From Ixodes scapularis (lineage: Eukaryota > Arthropoda > Arachnida > Ixodida > Ixodidae): 64,000 nucleotides of DNA. Below the pieces are notes generated by a model, which searched no databases, was not told the origin of the DNA, and worked only from the letters and a program-made list of their open reading frames with translations. Shown here piece by piece: positions 54,859-64,000 of the stretch. The position numbers and the translations under genes were made by a program. Each line of letters begins with the position of its first letter. The first letter of the stretch is position 1. The stretch spans positions 31,891,152 through 31,955,151 of the forward strand of contig NW_024609880.1 in NCBI RefSeq assembly GCF_016920785.2, given 5' to 3'.

Positions 54859-54911
54859 TTTGTTTTAAAAATCCGAGTTGTCTGTCCTCCTTTTGTCCTC
54901 ATCTTAAGCGC

Positions 54912-54973
54912 CATCATGACATCATATCCGCTTTAGATGCGGAACGTTCCAGATTCGATCCCTCACAAGTGCA
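54912..54973 (+). pseudogene. tRNA-Val-like pseudogene fragment
   Basis: It aligns with the 54642-54714 gene from the D arm onward (ATCATATCCGC, TTTAGATGCGGAACG, GATTCGATCCC, GTGCA), but the stems are broken and the acceptor is not paired. Confidence 0.6.
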
Positions 54974-55169
54974 TTCTGTCTCTTTTACCATAATCCAATA
55001 ACAGCAGCGATCTTCAGTTTCCATCAAGTCTTAAAGGGCAACTCCGGCCGAAAACTCAAAATAAAATAAATTACGGGCATCGCTGTAGTGACACAAAATA
55101 CAACCTTTTCGTCTCCCTTAAGCGCCATTATGAAGTCAAATTGCCAGTACCAACTAGCCCAACAATTTG

Positions 55170-55207
55170 CATTGATTCGGATATGATGATCGCTACACAA
55201 CAGGTGC
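55170..55207 (-). pseudogene. 5' half of a tRNA-Val pseudogene
   Basis: The minus strand reads GCACCTGTTGTGTAGCGATC and ATCATATCCG, then diverges in the anticodon arm. It is truncated at the place where tRNA-primed or tRNA-derived elements often break. Confidence 0.55.
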
Positions 55208-55351
55208 TTTTTTACTACTTGGCCTTCTGACATATGATAAAATAAAGCACCATGTCCTTTGGTGATAATAGTAGAAACATCGCAATTCCAGGAGAACTTT
55301 AAAAACACTTGACCCTTTGGGTGCATGCTCAGCGGCTCGGTACCCATCATG

Positions 55352-55509
55352 TGTTGTAGATAGCAACATCAGCAACCAGGCCGGTGTGCTGGTTGGCATG
55401 TGCAGGTGGCTCGCACCTAGAGTAGAAGAACATTTTCCGGCCCATGGCTGAACGGCAGGAAAACTCGTCTTCGTCCCAAGCTACCGTCTCGTAGTTCCAT
55501 TATGCAACA
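55352..55509 (+). repeat. 5' LTR, 158 bp
   Basis: It runs TGTTGTAGATAGCAACATC to CCATTATGCAACA with TG...CA ends and aligns end to end with 58435-58592 (shared TGGCTGAACG.CAG.AAAACT). Confidence 0.85.
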
Positions 55510-55526
55510 TGGTGTCAGAAGTGGGA
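55510..55526 (+). other. Primer-binding site
   Basis: TGGTGTCAGAAGTGGGA directly follows the 5' LTR. This form is common in animal gypsy elements; the priming tRNA is not assigned here. Confidence 0.7.
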
Positions 55527-55779
55527 TGCCGTCTACGATGCGCCGACCCCGAGAGCTCTTCACGAAACACTGCCACACCTAACGAGGGGCCAGACGTCGG
55601 TAAGCGACTTCGCTTTCGAAGGTATTGGTGCTCGACAACAGTGCATACAACAGTGCATACAACCGCCAGAAGCCATCTGCATGCTTTTCGTCGCCAAACG
55701 AGTGGCCGAAAAGGAAATAAAAAAAAAACAAAAAAAAAACGCTTCGAGCGTTTGCACACCGCTTCCGGACTCTGCAGCA

Positions 55780-56255
55780 GACCTGAGCCATAAGAGATCG
55801 ATGCTCTCCTGTTCAAGAGAAACCAGGCCGAGGAAATCTTTGGCACGCTCCATATTTCGGTGCAAGAAGCTAGAAAGTTCGAAGTCAGCATGGTGAACTT
55901 CAACAAGTATTTCATACCGCAGCGAGACGTCATCTTCGAACGGGCCCGTTTCAACACAAGAGTTTAGCTGGATGGCGAATCCGCGGAAGACTGTGTCACT
56001 GCGCTCCAGACATTTACGAAGCCCTGTGAGTGTGGTAGTCTCCGAGAGGAGTAGTTGATGAGGGACCGGCTAATAATCGGGATCAATGATCTTAAACTTT
56101 CCTCCAAAATGCAACTTAACGCTGACCTCACTCTTCAGAAAGCGCTTGAGATCGTCAGACAAGTTGAAAGCTTACGGCAGCAGCAAGCTGAACTCAACTC
56201 TGACAATTTGACAGTCAACAAAGTTGCCTCAGAAGGTCAACAAAGGGAAAAATAG
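55780..56255 (+). pseudogene. gag: gag remnant of the old gypsy element
   Basis: A run of frames contains EARKFEVSMVNFNKYFIPQR, IFERARFNTRV and, after three stops, MRDRLIIGINDLKLSSKMQL and LTLQKALEIVRQVESLRQQQ. This is the characteristic gag pattern of the gypsy group (ERxxFNxR, ExxEDxVTAL, RDRIxxGIxD, LTLxxAxxxxRxxE). Stops at about 55,964 and 56,052-56,057 disable it. No zinc knuckle was found. Confidence 0.7.
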
Positions 56256-56569
56256 CGTTTTGAGAAGCGTCCTGTGTAGTCAGAGTAGTCAAACTATGAT
56301 GGACTGCACGCAGAAGCGAAGCCATTTTCAGGTACAGCCAAAAGCGACGTTCAGAAACCTTGTCGCTGGTGCGGAAAAGAGCGAAATGCTCGCTGAATCT
56401 ACACAGCGAGGTCTGAAGTCTGCAGGACACGCCACAAGAAAGGCCGTTATTCGTCGGTTTGCAGGTCTTGATGTGTCAACTTCGTTGAAGCATTTGAAAC
56501 CAGCGGCGAACGGGACTTTTGGGGGGCTGTCCCGCCATTCGAAACCCCAGCCTGGGAGACTACATTCCT

Positions 56570-57370
56570 TGTTCAAGGTCAGCACGCGAAGTTAAAACTC
56601 GACATGGGCGCCGACGAAACAGTCATATCAAAAGCATATTTCAAGAGGCTTAAGCATTACTCTTTATTTTCTGAAGCACCTCGTCACTTTTACGGGCCTA
56701 GCACCAAGCTCCTCGCAACGAGAGGAGTAGAAAAGGTTGAACTCGTCCACCGAGACAGATAAACAATATAAAACGTCTACGTGCTAGACGACTTTCACAC
56801 TTCCTTGCTCGGCAAACCCGCCATCAAGGACTTGAAGATTCTGACCCCTGTTAATGTCGTCGCACGGAAGGTGATCCCGAAAGACGATTTTCCTTCGTTC
56901 TTCCAAGGCCTTGGCCAACTGCCGAAGGAACGCTGCATTCGCTTGCGTGAGGGAGCTGAACCCCTTTTTCAAAGCTCTCTACGCCGCATCCTTATTTATT
57001 TGAACAAGAAAACAAGGGTGGAGCTGCAGAGAATTGAAACAATCGGGGTAATATCACCTGTCGACGAGCCAACGAAATGGTGTGCGTCGATGATGGTAGT
57101 CCTGAAACGAACAGGAGCGGTGAGAATCTTTGTGGACTTCACGGCACTTAACCATCACGTCTTGCAGGAATGGCGTCTTATTTCTACCGTTGAGCATACA
57201 CTCGGATTGCTCCACAGTGCTGAGGTATTCTCAAAGATTGATGCCAGTTCCGGATTTTGGAAACTCCCGCAGACCGAGACAGCAGAAAGCTCACCACCTT
57301 CATCTCACCATTTGGAAGGTTTCCCTTCAACAGATTACCATTCAGCAGGGCAAAGACACAAGCAAAAACG
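56570..57370 (+). pseudogene. pol: Protease and N-terminal RT remnant
   Basis: KLDMGADETVISKAYFKRL (about 56,590) is a retroviral-type protease site with the usual DTGA or DSGA changed to DMGA. After stops near 56,760, the frame 56781-57551 runs LLGKPAIKDL, EPTKWCASMMVVLK, VRIFVDFTALNHHV and FSKIDASSGFWKLPQ, the first RT motifs. A shifted frame then gives KLTTFISPFGRFPFNRLPF. The element breaks off before the catalytic YxDD box and jumps to integrase sequence near 57,400. Confidence 0.7.
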
Positions 57371-57399
57371 ATATATTTTGTTTGGTAGCCCAGATCAGG

Positions 57400-58060
57400 G
57401 GGAGATGTGGAAGCTACGATTGAGCGATATCTCAAACGCATCGAGGCCACCTGCAACCGCACAAATGCCACTCCAAGGCGCGGGGTTCTTCGATGGACCA
57501 TGGCAGCGCGTTACAATGAATGTTTTCTACTTCAACAGCCACTGGGGTTGATTGTGACAGATTATGTATCCAGATACCCCGAAGTGGCGCGTCTTGAAAA
57601 ACTGACGCCGCCTACGGTTTTCAACCACTGCAAGTCCATGTTTGCACGCCACGGCATTCCAGAGGTTATGGTATCGGACAATGAGTGAACAGGAGTCATC
57701 GCCTGACTTCTCCACATTTTCTCGAGAATACGGCTTCCAACATACAACTTCAAGCACAAATTATCTTCTAAGTAATGAACTTGTGGAAGTTGCCATGAAA
57801 GTCATCAAGATGACGGCGAAGGAAACACAAGACCCGTTCTTGACCCTTCTCTCGTAAACGTAAACTCGATTGAAAAACAGATCCAACCCCGCTGAGCTGT
57901 TTATGAACCGTCGCTTACCATCCAAACTTCCTATTGTTCCAGGAAAGCTCGTTCCCCAAGTACCCGACTGGCATAATGTACAAAAGTTTGAAAAATAGTA
58001 CCATAAACTGCAGGAGAAAGACTTCAATCGGCAGAAAGGCACACGTGCCATGTCAGAACT
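57400..58060 (+). pseudogene. pol: Integrase remnant
   Basis: The frame 57407-57688 has LIVTDYVSRYPEVARLEKLT, FARHGIPEVMVSDNE (first and second catalytic aspartates) and then a stop. Further frames show ELFMNRRLPSKLP-like and KYHKLQEKDFNRQKGTRAM-like tails near 57,895-58,060, typical of the C-terminal integrase region. The catalytic glutamate region is broken by frameshifts. Confidence 0.65.
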
Positions 58061-58424
58061 TTTAAAGGCCTACGACCAGTTCGCACTTCCCACTTTCTCC
58101 TCGCCTCCTCCTCTCCCCCCTCTACCCTGTCCACCGTTGCCTGTTTCTTCCTCCCCCATGGTGAGGAGGATCTTCTGCCTTCACGAAAGGGAACTGTACG
58201 GAGCTCAGAAGGGGAGCATAGGTCCTGCCTTATGGTCACTGGCACGGACGATGTGCGGCGAAACCGGACCCGTTTAGTTCCTCTTTTTGAAACTGTTCAT
58301 TGCGCAAAAGTTAGGCCTGATGGGGATTGAAACGGATCGCTTTTGTGTCCAGTGATAATTCACATTCGCATACGAGAAGTAGGCGCTGCGTCAAGGCACC
58401 TTAGAGAGTTTTATGTCTTCTCTC

Positions 58425-58434
58425 TCAGGGGAGA
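58425..58434 (+). other. Polypurine tract
   Basis: CAGGGGAGA immediately precedes the 3' LTR. Confidence 0.65.
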
Positions 58435-58592
58435 TGTTGTAGACAGCAACATAAGCAACCGGCCTGAAGCGCTGATTGTTATGTGCGCGTCGCTTGCACC
58501 TCGCGCAGAAAAACATCCTCCAGCGCATGGCTGAACGCCAGAAAAACTCGTCTTGGTATGAAGCTACCTTCTCGCAGATCCATTATACAGCA
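58435..58592 (+). repeat. 3' LTR, 158 bp
   Basis: It runs TGTTGTAGACAGCAACATA to CCATTATACAGCA and has the same length as the 5' LTR. The terminal CA is retained. Confidence 0.85.
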
Positions 58593-59402
58593 CTTTGCAC
58601 TTGTCGCGCAATATTACGAAAATTCGCGTGTACTTCCTTCACATAAATATCTCCATGACGGAGAAACCTTTGTTTTTTCCACATGCTAAATAACCCTAGC
58701 AGCATGAACACATGATATGAAACATCATCATCTGAAACCACCTTTCCCAAGAACCGGATCGTACATGCACTAAAAAATGATCCTCTTTAAAGTGGGCTGC
58801 AGGACGTCAAAAAAATATGGCATCCCAGCAAAAATAAACGCATGCTATATGTTCCCTGACTTTTCACACACCAAGCAGTCTACTTCCCATTGCAGAAGAC
58901 CTTAGTTAGCTCCACCGCCCTAACATTTTTGTCGCAACAAAAAATAACTACAACAACCGCGCGCGCCAGTACCTTAAACATGTCCTGAGGAGATCTCTGA
59001 TATCATCTAAATACGGTGCTAACTCACTCTGCAGGCTCTAAGCATCCTAAAAATTCATAAACCTTAACGATGGGTGGCCAATTTCCCTATTAAAACACAA
59101 TCAAAAATCGAACACACCGAGGTCATCTCCTGCGATGGGTGAACTATTCTTTCGGTAGCCAGGACAAGTAACCTATGACAACGCGATATTGAGTTGGGAT
59201 TGCAAACGCTGTTATTACGAATGGTGTATGCTTTCGAAGATGATAAAATCAAAGAAGTGTAGTCGAAAAAATTCAAGACCGTTACAATTCTCTGTAATGC
59301 CGAATTAGAGCGCAGCTCTTCAGGAGGGAAAGGGGAGCCTATGGAGGTGAGGGTATGCCCCTCCTCCCCCTCCGCACCCTTCCCTCCTCGCTTGCTGCCT
59401 TC
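58593..59402. other. No recognised gene
   Basis: AT-rich anonymous sequence; open frames are short and have no motif. Confidence 0.35.
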
Positions 59403-59890
59403 CCATTTAGCGAAACATTTTCACTAAATTTCCCGCTAGATGTAGCGGGAAAATTTTTGCTAAATTTCTCCGCTAAATTTAGCGGAGAAATGTTCTCGCA
59501 ATATTTACCGGGGAAACTGAATTGGTGTTGACATCACGTAACGTCAATTTCCCCGCGAAATTTAGCGTGAAAACTAAACCCCGCTGAACTTGCCGGGAAA
59601 ATTTTCTCGCTAAATTTAGCGGGTTAAGTTTCCCCGCTAAGTTTAGCGGGAATATTTTTACGTTACATATAGCGGGAAATTTTCCCACTAAATTTAAAGG
59701 TAAGATTTACCCGCTAGATATAGCGGAAAACGTTCCCTGCTAAGTTTAGCGGGAAAATTCACCCGCTAAGTTTAGCGCAAATATTTCCCCATTATATTAA
59801 GCGGAAAAGGTTTTCCGTTATATTTGGCGGAAAAATTCAACCGCTAATGTTAACGGAAAAATGTTTCGATAAATTTTGCAGGAAATTTTT
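59403..59890. repeat. Minisatellite of self-complementary ~31-bp units
   Basis: About 15 diverged copies of a unit containing CCGCTAAATTTAGCGGG, itself a palindrome, joined by GAAAATTTT-type linkers. Every unit can form its own hairpin, and any unit can pair with any other. No coding sense. Confidence 0.9.
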
Positions 59891-60337
59891 TTATAATGCA
59901 ACGCGCGCGGTTACGCCGATGGCGACGCCGCTCAGCCGGGAAACAGGCGCCTAGCTGCGCTCTAAAATGTTTTTGCGGAGAGGGAACATAAAGTATAGTA
60001 CTACAACAATCGTTTCAAAAACCAGTGTGCTATGTTGTCTTTTTTTTGTGTGTGTGTGTGTGTGTGTTCCGCGGGAGTGATGTGTTCGGTCGTCGGCTCT
60101 GGTGCGCGAGCTCGCTGGGTTGAATCGTAGTCCGGGCTGCATTGGCAACGAGCCAAGCGCATTCGAGATATCATTTCGCGTTTGTTCCCTGGATGCAGCA
60201 CAACCATGATGGGGCCAGACCATTTCACCGGTAATGGACTGAAGGTGTCGTGTAAGTATTTTAGTTAAACTTTTGTAGTGAACGTTACATAGCGTTATTG
60301 GGAGGTAGATGGTTACCTACACAAAAGGGGTAGCGGA
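59891..60337. other. No recognised gene; (TG)n run
   Basis: A T7(GT)n microsatellite lies at about 60,041-60,066. Nothing else is supported. Confidence 0.35.
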
Positions 60338-60384
60338 CATTTCATCGAACGCCGTTTCATCGAATGAATGGACATTTCATTGAA

Positions 60385-60537
60385 GGATTAAGGAACAAAA
60401 AAATAAAAAGTAAGGGCGCAAACGAGCTGGTGTACATTGCACATGGTTGAAAAAAACCTGAGACTGCGTGTAAACGACACAACACTAAAAATCTATATTT
60501 TTTAGACTTTTTAGACTTTTTAGTGTTGTGTCGTTTG
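60385..60537 (+). mobile_element. Snap-back retroelement, copy 2
   Basis: The leader AAGGGCGCAAACGAGCTGGT at about 60,412 is followed by CATGGTTGAA and ACCTGAGACTG, as in the copy at 19.17 kb. A hairpin of different sequence (AACGACACAACACTAAAAA at 60,473-60,491 and its inverse at 60,518-60,535) ends the element. TTTCATTGAA occurs on both sides (60,375-60,384 and 60,538-60,547) and may be the target duplication, although similar motifs are common locally. Confidence 0.65.
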
Positions 60538-60790
60538 TTTCATTGAACGCCATTTTATCGAACTTCGTTTCATCGAATCGCTACGGGCCGTTTCATCGAA
60601 TTTCTCCGTTCCGAGTTTTGGGGCATAACAGTGCTTTATAGATGTTTTACCTTGCATTTTTCAAGACTAAGGTAGTCACTTGTTAAATTGTTTTGAAGGT
60701 TTCGTCAAATTACTAGAGAAAAACATTTGGTATAAAACGATATAAAAATGAATGGGTATGCGGCTTACTGAAAAGCTTTACTCATGTACA

Positions 60791-60922
60791 TGACTGAAAC
60801 CATGACACTGCAGGTAAGGGACTGACACTTAAAACACTTTTAAGTGTCTGTGTGATTTTTTACCTGCTGTATCGGGGTTTCAGTAAGGTGGTATTCAAAC
60901 CAGCTCGTTTGCACCCTTACGC
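60791..60922 (-). mobile_element. Snap-back retroelement, copy 3
   Basis: On the minus strand the leader AAGGGTGCAAACGAGCTGGT (about 60,920-60,901) leads into TTGAATACCACC and then an imperfect hairpin. ACTGAAACC...CAGGTAA (60,884 downward) pairs with TTACCTGCAG...GGTTTCAGT (to 60,793), closing on CACTTAAAAGTG. The hairpin sequence differs from both other copies. Confidence 0.6.
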
Positions 60923-61205
60923 TTAGTTCAAGGCTTATTCACGAAAAGCATTTAACTGTCAGAACAGCACGCTTATAATATGACGATACTCTGCCAGGAG
61001 AGCACGCGAAATAAAATATAACGATACTCTGATTATCAACTTTGTGGTCAAATTAAACGTTTCTGCTTTATTTTTTTTTTTAATTTTATAGGAAAAAAAG
61101 CTTTAGAAAGGGTCTGCCAACATTGTTTCGTGCCACACCCGGACTGGAACCACCTCCCATTCTTTGTCATCTTTATCACCGACCCTTTTGCCAATGAATG
61201 ATCTT

Positions 61206-62237
61206 CAGGGCCCGTTTGCTCGAAGCACTAACCGCGGCTAAAGTTAGCCGCAGTACCTAGGAGAGGGATTTCGAGATCACGTGACTGGCTCGGTAGGGAT
61301 GCGGGGAAACATGGCGGTGCCCCAGTGAGTGAGCGCCGCTCGCTTTGGAACTAATATGTCGTTGTGGTTGTAATATCGGGCGCGTTAGTCAGCAACGAAT
61401 GGTGCAGGAGGCTTTCGCTTTGCCTTACCTCGCTTAAACCGCAAAGCATGGGCAATGACATCGCCGCAATTTTTGGACAGTGTTTCGATTGTGGGCACTC
61501 CTAGGCCTAAATTGACGCGATTATTGTCGGCATAGCAACGTCTTTGGAAAGCGGATTGTTGATAGCACACAAAAGCAGATGGCGTCCCAACAGACCTTTT
61601 TTCTAAATTATCCAATTTAGACGCCAGCACGCGTCGCACGTGCTGGCGTCTGCAGTATACTCCGTTTCACCTTATGTTGTACCGCAGCGAAGGCTAGAAG
61701 CGCGAGCTCATAGCGTTGGCAGCTGCCCTTAATGCACGAGAGCTTGTGCCGCCGATATATCTGCCCCAGAGCAAGGAGCTCGCGCTTGTAGGCTTTCCTG
61801 CGATACATCATAAGGTGAAATAGAGTATAGTAACCGCTCTAAAGCAAAGAGTATAAAACAAATTTTGCCTTGCACGCGCGTTCGTTAAAGCCTTTCCAAA
61901 GACGTTGCCATGCCGACAATTATCGCGTTCATTTAGGCTTAGGAATGCCCAGCGTCAAAAGACTACCTAAAAAATGCGGCGATGTCATCGCCCATGCTTG
62001 CGGCTTAAGTGAGGTATGGCAAAGCGAAAGCCTCCTGTACCGTTCATTGCTGACTAACGCGCCCGATATTGCAGCTACAGCGGCATATTAGTTCCAAAGC
62101 GAGCGGCGCTCACTCACTGGGACACCGCCATGTTTCCCCGCATCCCTACCGAGCCAGTCACGTGATCTCAAAATCCGCCTCCTAGGTACTGTGGCTAACT
62201 TTAGCCGCGGTTAGCGCTTCGAGCAAACGGGCCCCTG
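61206..62237. mobile_element. ~1-kb element with ~340-bp terminal inverted repeats
   Basis: The ends CAGGGCCCGTTTGCTCGAAG and the inverse ending AAACGGGCCCCTG start long inverted arms (61206 to about 61,555 and 61,885 to 62237). The arms share GCTAAAGTTAGCC, ATGCGGGGAAACATGGCGGT and CTAACGCGCCCGATATT-type blocks. The CAGGG start resembles hAT elements, but the flanking octamers do not match, so the superfamily is open. The core of about 330 bp has a second inverted pair around CATAAGGTGAAA. A single-arm copy is at 2733-2938. Confidence 0.8.
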
Positions 62238-62249
62238 GACGCTTTCTTA

Positions 62250-63199
62250 TGGTGAATTCCACTCGTAGATCTGGAGCGCTTTTCAAAATCCGCGAGGGAG
62301 GCAAAATTCCGCTCCGTGGGACCCGCTCCGAATCGACGAGGGGAAGATAAACTTGCATTTTTGGAGCGAACTTGACAAGCCCACCAACGCCTTAGCCGGC
62401 TGATCTTTCCGACGACCAGTGACGACTGTCACTGCTTAGCCGCAGAAGTAACACGCGACACAGGCCGCGGCGCCCATGTCACAAATAACAAAGACGTCCG
62501 CGTTCGGCACCGTCACGTATACCTTTCGGCCGCCTCGAAGCGGCGGGGCACGGACATGGAGCGATGGCCAGCGGTGGAGTTCAGATTTGTAGTACGACTT
62601 TAATAAACACAGGTAACAAACCATCACTTGCGCGGTCGTTGCCTAACCACTTCTTGCTTTATTTCACGGGAAAACGCCGACGGAATGCACTGTAAAAAGG
62701 TAAACAATCACTGGCTGCAGAATGAATAGGCCTAACCTTGCGTCTGCCTCCGGCTTTTCTGTCGTTCTTTTTCTCGTTCTTCCTCTCACAATCACAGACG
62801 TCAGCGCTTACGATTTGCCACGCTCCACATCCCCGGCTTTTTATCCCTGATCTACGCGAGGTAGAAGCGTTCGAGCCGTCACAATCCAGAGTAAACAACC
62901 GACGCACCCGAACAGATCCAACTCCACGACCCGACCTGCCCGCCGATCTCTCTAACCTCGCCGCGCATGCGCACCGCCGATTTAGACGGAAATCACGTGG
63001 GCCGCTCTGTCAGCTTCCGGAGAGATCCGTGAAAACCCGCAGAGCAAGTTCGGCGGAGTTTGGGGCGCTCAGTGGAGCGGGCGCTGCCAGAGGTCTACGA
63101 GCGGAAGATGACCAACTTGAGCCAGATCTGCGAGCGGAATATGCGCGCTCCAAATGGAGCGCTTTTGGAGCGCTCGAGATCTGCGAGCGGAATTCACCA
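62250..63199. mobile_element. 950-bp PIF/Harbinger-like MITE
   Basis: TIRs TGGTGAATTCC...AGATCT.GAGCGCT at both ends are flanked by TTA (62,247-62,249 and 63,200-63,202), the 3-bp TWA duplication typical of PIF/Harbinger. The right arm has an extra tandem repeat of the CGCTCGCAGATCT block. The interior has no DDE transposase frame; it includes a GC-rich stretch (62,880-63,060) with a 163-codon chance-like frame. Confidence 0.65.
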
Positions 63200-63636
63200 T
63201 TAGGAAGGCCAACCTGCACCAGACAATAGTAAAGCCCTGGGCGTACCTTGTCACCCAAGAAGACTGAACCCTTCCGGATCCTCGCATAACCCAAGGTTAC
63301 ACGAACACGCTGTCAGACAATAAAACACTACCCGCTTCCCAAAAAGCACATCGAGCTTTCTGTTTTTTGTCTCATTTTTATTGCTTCATGTGACATGGAG
63401 AGGGGATCGATGACGTTGTGTATAAAAATTAAAATAAATTACAGGCTCTAACGACGTTCGATGAAAGGGCGTTCGATGAAACGGCTTCGGGGAAACGGCG
63501 TTCGATGAAACGGCGTTCGACGAAATGTCCGGATCCAACACAAAAGGCGTCAAGATTTCGCACTTGAAAAACATTATCAAGACGTTAACAAAAAGGTAGA
63601 TTTTCGTTGAAATTATAGGAAACAAGAAAGACACGA

Positions 63637-63710
63637 TGCACGTCTCAGGGATCGAACCTGGACCCTTCTGCGTATAAAGCGAATGCAATGACCACTATAC
63701 AAAGGGTGCA
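63637..63710 (-). pseudogene. tRNA-Val-derived pseudogene
   Basis: The minus strand reads TGCACCCTTTGTATAGTGGTC, then ATTCGCTTTATACGCAGAAG and GTCCAGGTTCGATCCCTG, clearly related to the tRNA-Val copies at 54 kb. The anticodon position is now TAT, the variable arm has lost a base and the acceptor stem does not pair. The B box is intact, so it could still recruit RNA polymerase III. Confidence 0.65.
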
Positions 63711-64000
63711 AGGGTCTTGCACCTGAACAATACAGTTGTAACATTATCAAAACTACAGAACGCAATCTTACAGGTTGTGCAAATAGACGACATAGCTGCG
63801 ATCACGTACATTGTAGAAAGACACTAAGGCCTTGAGCTTGATGCTGATCCTTTAGGACAGGACAGCTGAATTCAGTCATGCCTCGTTAATATGGACACCT
63901 TCGTTCAGCAGAAAAACGCGCATAACGCAAATCGTATATAACAATGCATCCAGGTCAAGGTTGCAAATAATAAGCAAGAACCATGACTACAAAAGCCACT
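63711..64000. other. No recognised gene
   Basis: Anonymous AT-rich sequence to the window end. Confidence 0.35.

Larger units (their letters stand above)
54119..54860. repeat. ~740-bp palindrome with one tRNA-Val gene per arm
   Basis: Arms 54119-54475 and about 54,480-54,860 are inverted copies. They share, from the outside in, a T/A-rich run, GTAGGGAACTACGATA-type sequence, TTTGATAAATTGTAGCACTG, the whole tRNA, TTTAAGCGCAGAATTCGTGC, GGCAACTCTGGTCCATAC and TACGCACAATAACG, with a very short loop around TGAGGCGTCGATA. The right outer end is a ~45-base T run (54,811-54,855). The inner ~275 bp could be a separate MITE. Confidence 0.88.
55352..58592 (+). mobile_element. Old, internally deleted Ty3/gypsy element
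   Basis: Both LTRs are 158 bp (55352-55509 and 58435-58592), diverged by very roughly 20% by eye. A primer site and polypurine tract are in place. The interior has recognisable but broken gag, protease, RT start and integrase in the Ty3/gypsy order, with the RT active site, RNase H and integrase zinc finger deleted. No clear target duplication remains. It is much older than the 19-29 kb element and unrelated in LTR and primer type. Confidence 0.85.
60338..63532. mobile_element. Composite region bounded by inverted TTTCATCGAACGCC repeats
   Basis: The left boundary (60,343-60,384 and 60,538-60,605) has GGACATTTCATCGAACGCCG and several GTTTCATCGAA copies. The right boundary (63,447-63,532) has the inverse, ending CGTTCGACGAAATGTCC. 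The arrangement looks like a DNA element whose ends are arrays of a ~16-bp motif. The contents are other elements listed separately plus unassigned DNA. No transposase frame is visible. Confidence 0.45.

Noticed and set aside
55347..58597. Target-site duplication for the old gypsy element.
   Set aside because: The left flank TCATG and right flank CTTTG differ. With LTRs this diverged, loss of the duplication is expected.
61198..62245. 8-bp hAT target duplication around the CAGGG...CCCTG long-TIR element.
   Set aside because: The flanking octamers ATGATCTT and GACGCTTT do not match, so hAT membership was not claimed.

Overview
This is a non-coding-rich arthropod genomic window, most likely from a hard tick. 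That inference rests on the AT/GC-mosaic intergenic DNA, LINE 3' ends with (TGGA)n tails and a GGGCGGTagcttACGCCACCTAGCC-like motif, a tRNA-derived SINE, abundant hAT-type ends with GTTAC subterminal repeats, and GC3-rich exon-like islands. No rRNA, CRISPR or operon structure is present. Almost everything that can be recognised is mobile-element DNA, much of it nested. Only two or three short stretches look like possible host exons, and none can be named.

Layout. 1-17.9 kb is mostly anonymous DNA with several terminal-inverted-repeat (TIR) or foldback elements (1.5-2.1, 2.35-2.5, 4.87-6.33 and 11.68-11.85 kb), a LINE 3' fragment (10.1 kb) and a LINE endonuclease fragment (16.2-17.0 kb). 17,916-29,398 is one hAT-like DNA transposon with an exact 8-bp target duplication. 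Inside it sits a nearly intact minus-strand Ty3/gypsy-type LTR retrotransposon (19,033-29,309, 4-bp duplication, LTRs about 2% different). Its pol is split by a minus-strand LINE (22,252-24,970), and its 3' LTR is split by a 187-bp snap-back element with a 15-bp duplication. Between pol and the 3' LTR it carries an intronless, decayed receptor-tyrosine-kinase domain on the coding strand. Its gag-pol junction has a textbook -1 frameshift signal.

29.4-32.8 kb holds a possible small first exon and a foldback element that contains a TA-flanked DNA element and a LINE 3' fragment flanked by a perfect 56-bp direct repeat. 32.8-37.0 kb is a nearly full-length plus-strand CR1/L2-group LINE whose ORF1 contains a 2A ribosome-skipping motif; its ORF2 has two stops and one frameshift. 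37.3-43.5 kb holds a dispersed repeat family, a tRNA-derived SINE, a MITE and a possible promoter plus repetitive ORF. 47.5-50.76 kb is a ~230-bp-period tandem array split by a LINE that is itself split by a MITE, and it abuts an exon-like segment (50.76-51.07 kb).

53.5-55.2 kb has a foldback element and a ~740-bp palindrome with an intact tRNA-Val(UAC) gene in each arm. One of these tRNAs has a G3:U70 pair, the alanine identity element. 55,352-58,592 is an old, internally deleted gypsy element with 158-bp LTRs. 59.4-59.9 kb is a minisatellite of self-complementary units. 60.3-63.5 kb is bounded by inverted TTTCATCGAACG-type repeats and contains two snap-back elements, a ~1-kb long-TIR element and a 950-bp PIF/Harbinger-like MITE with TTA target duplications.

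The recognisable proteins belong to element life cycles: gag/protease/RT/RNase H/integrase for the LTR elements, ORF1 chaperone plus endonuclease-RT for the LINEs, and a dead hAT transposase. All coordinates and matches were read by eye; no searches were run.
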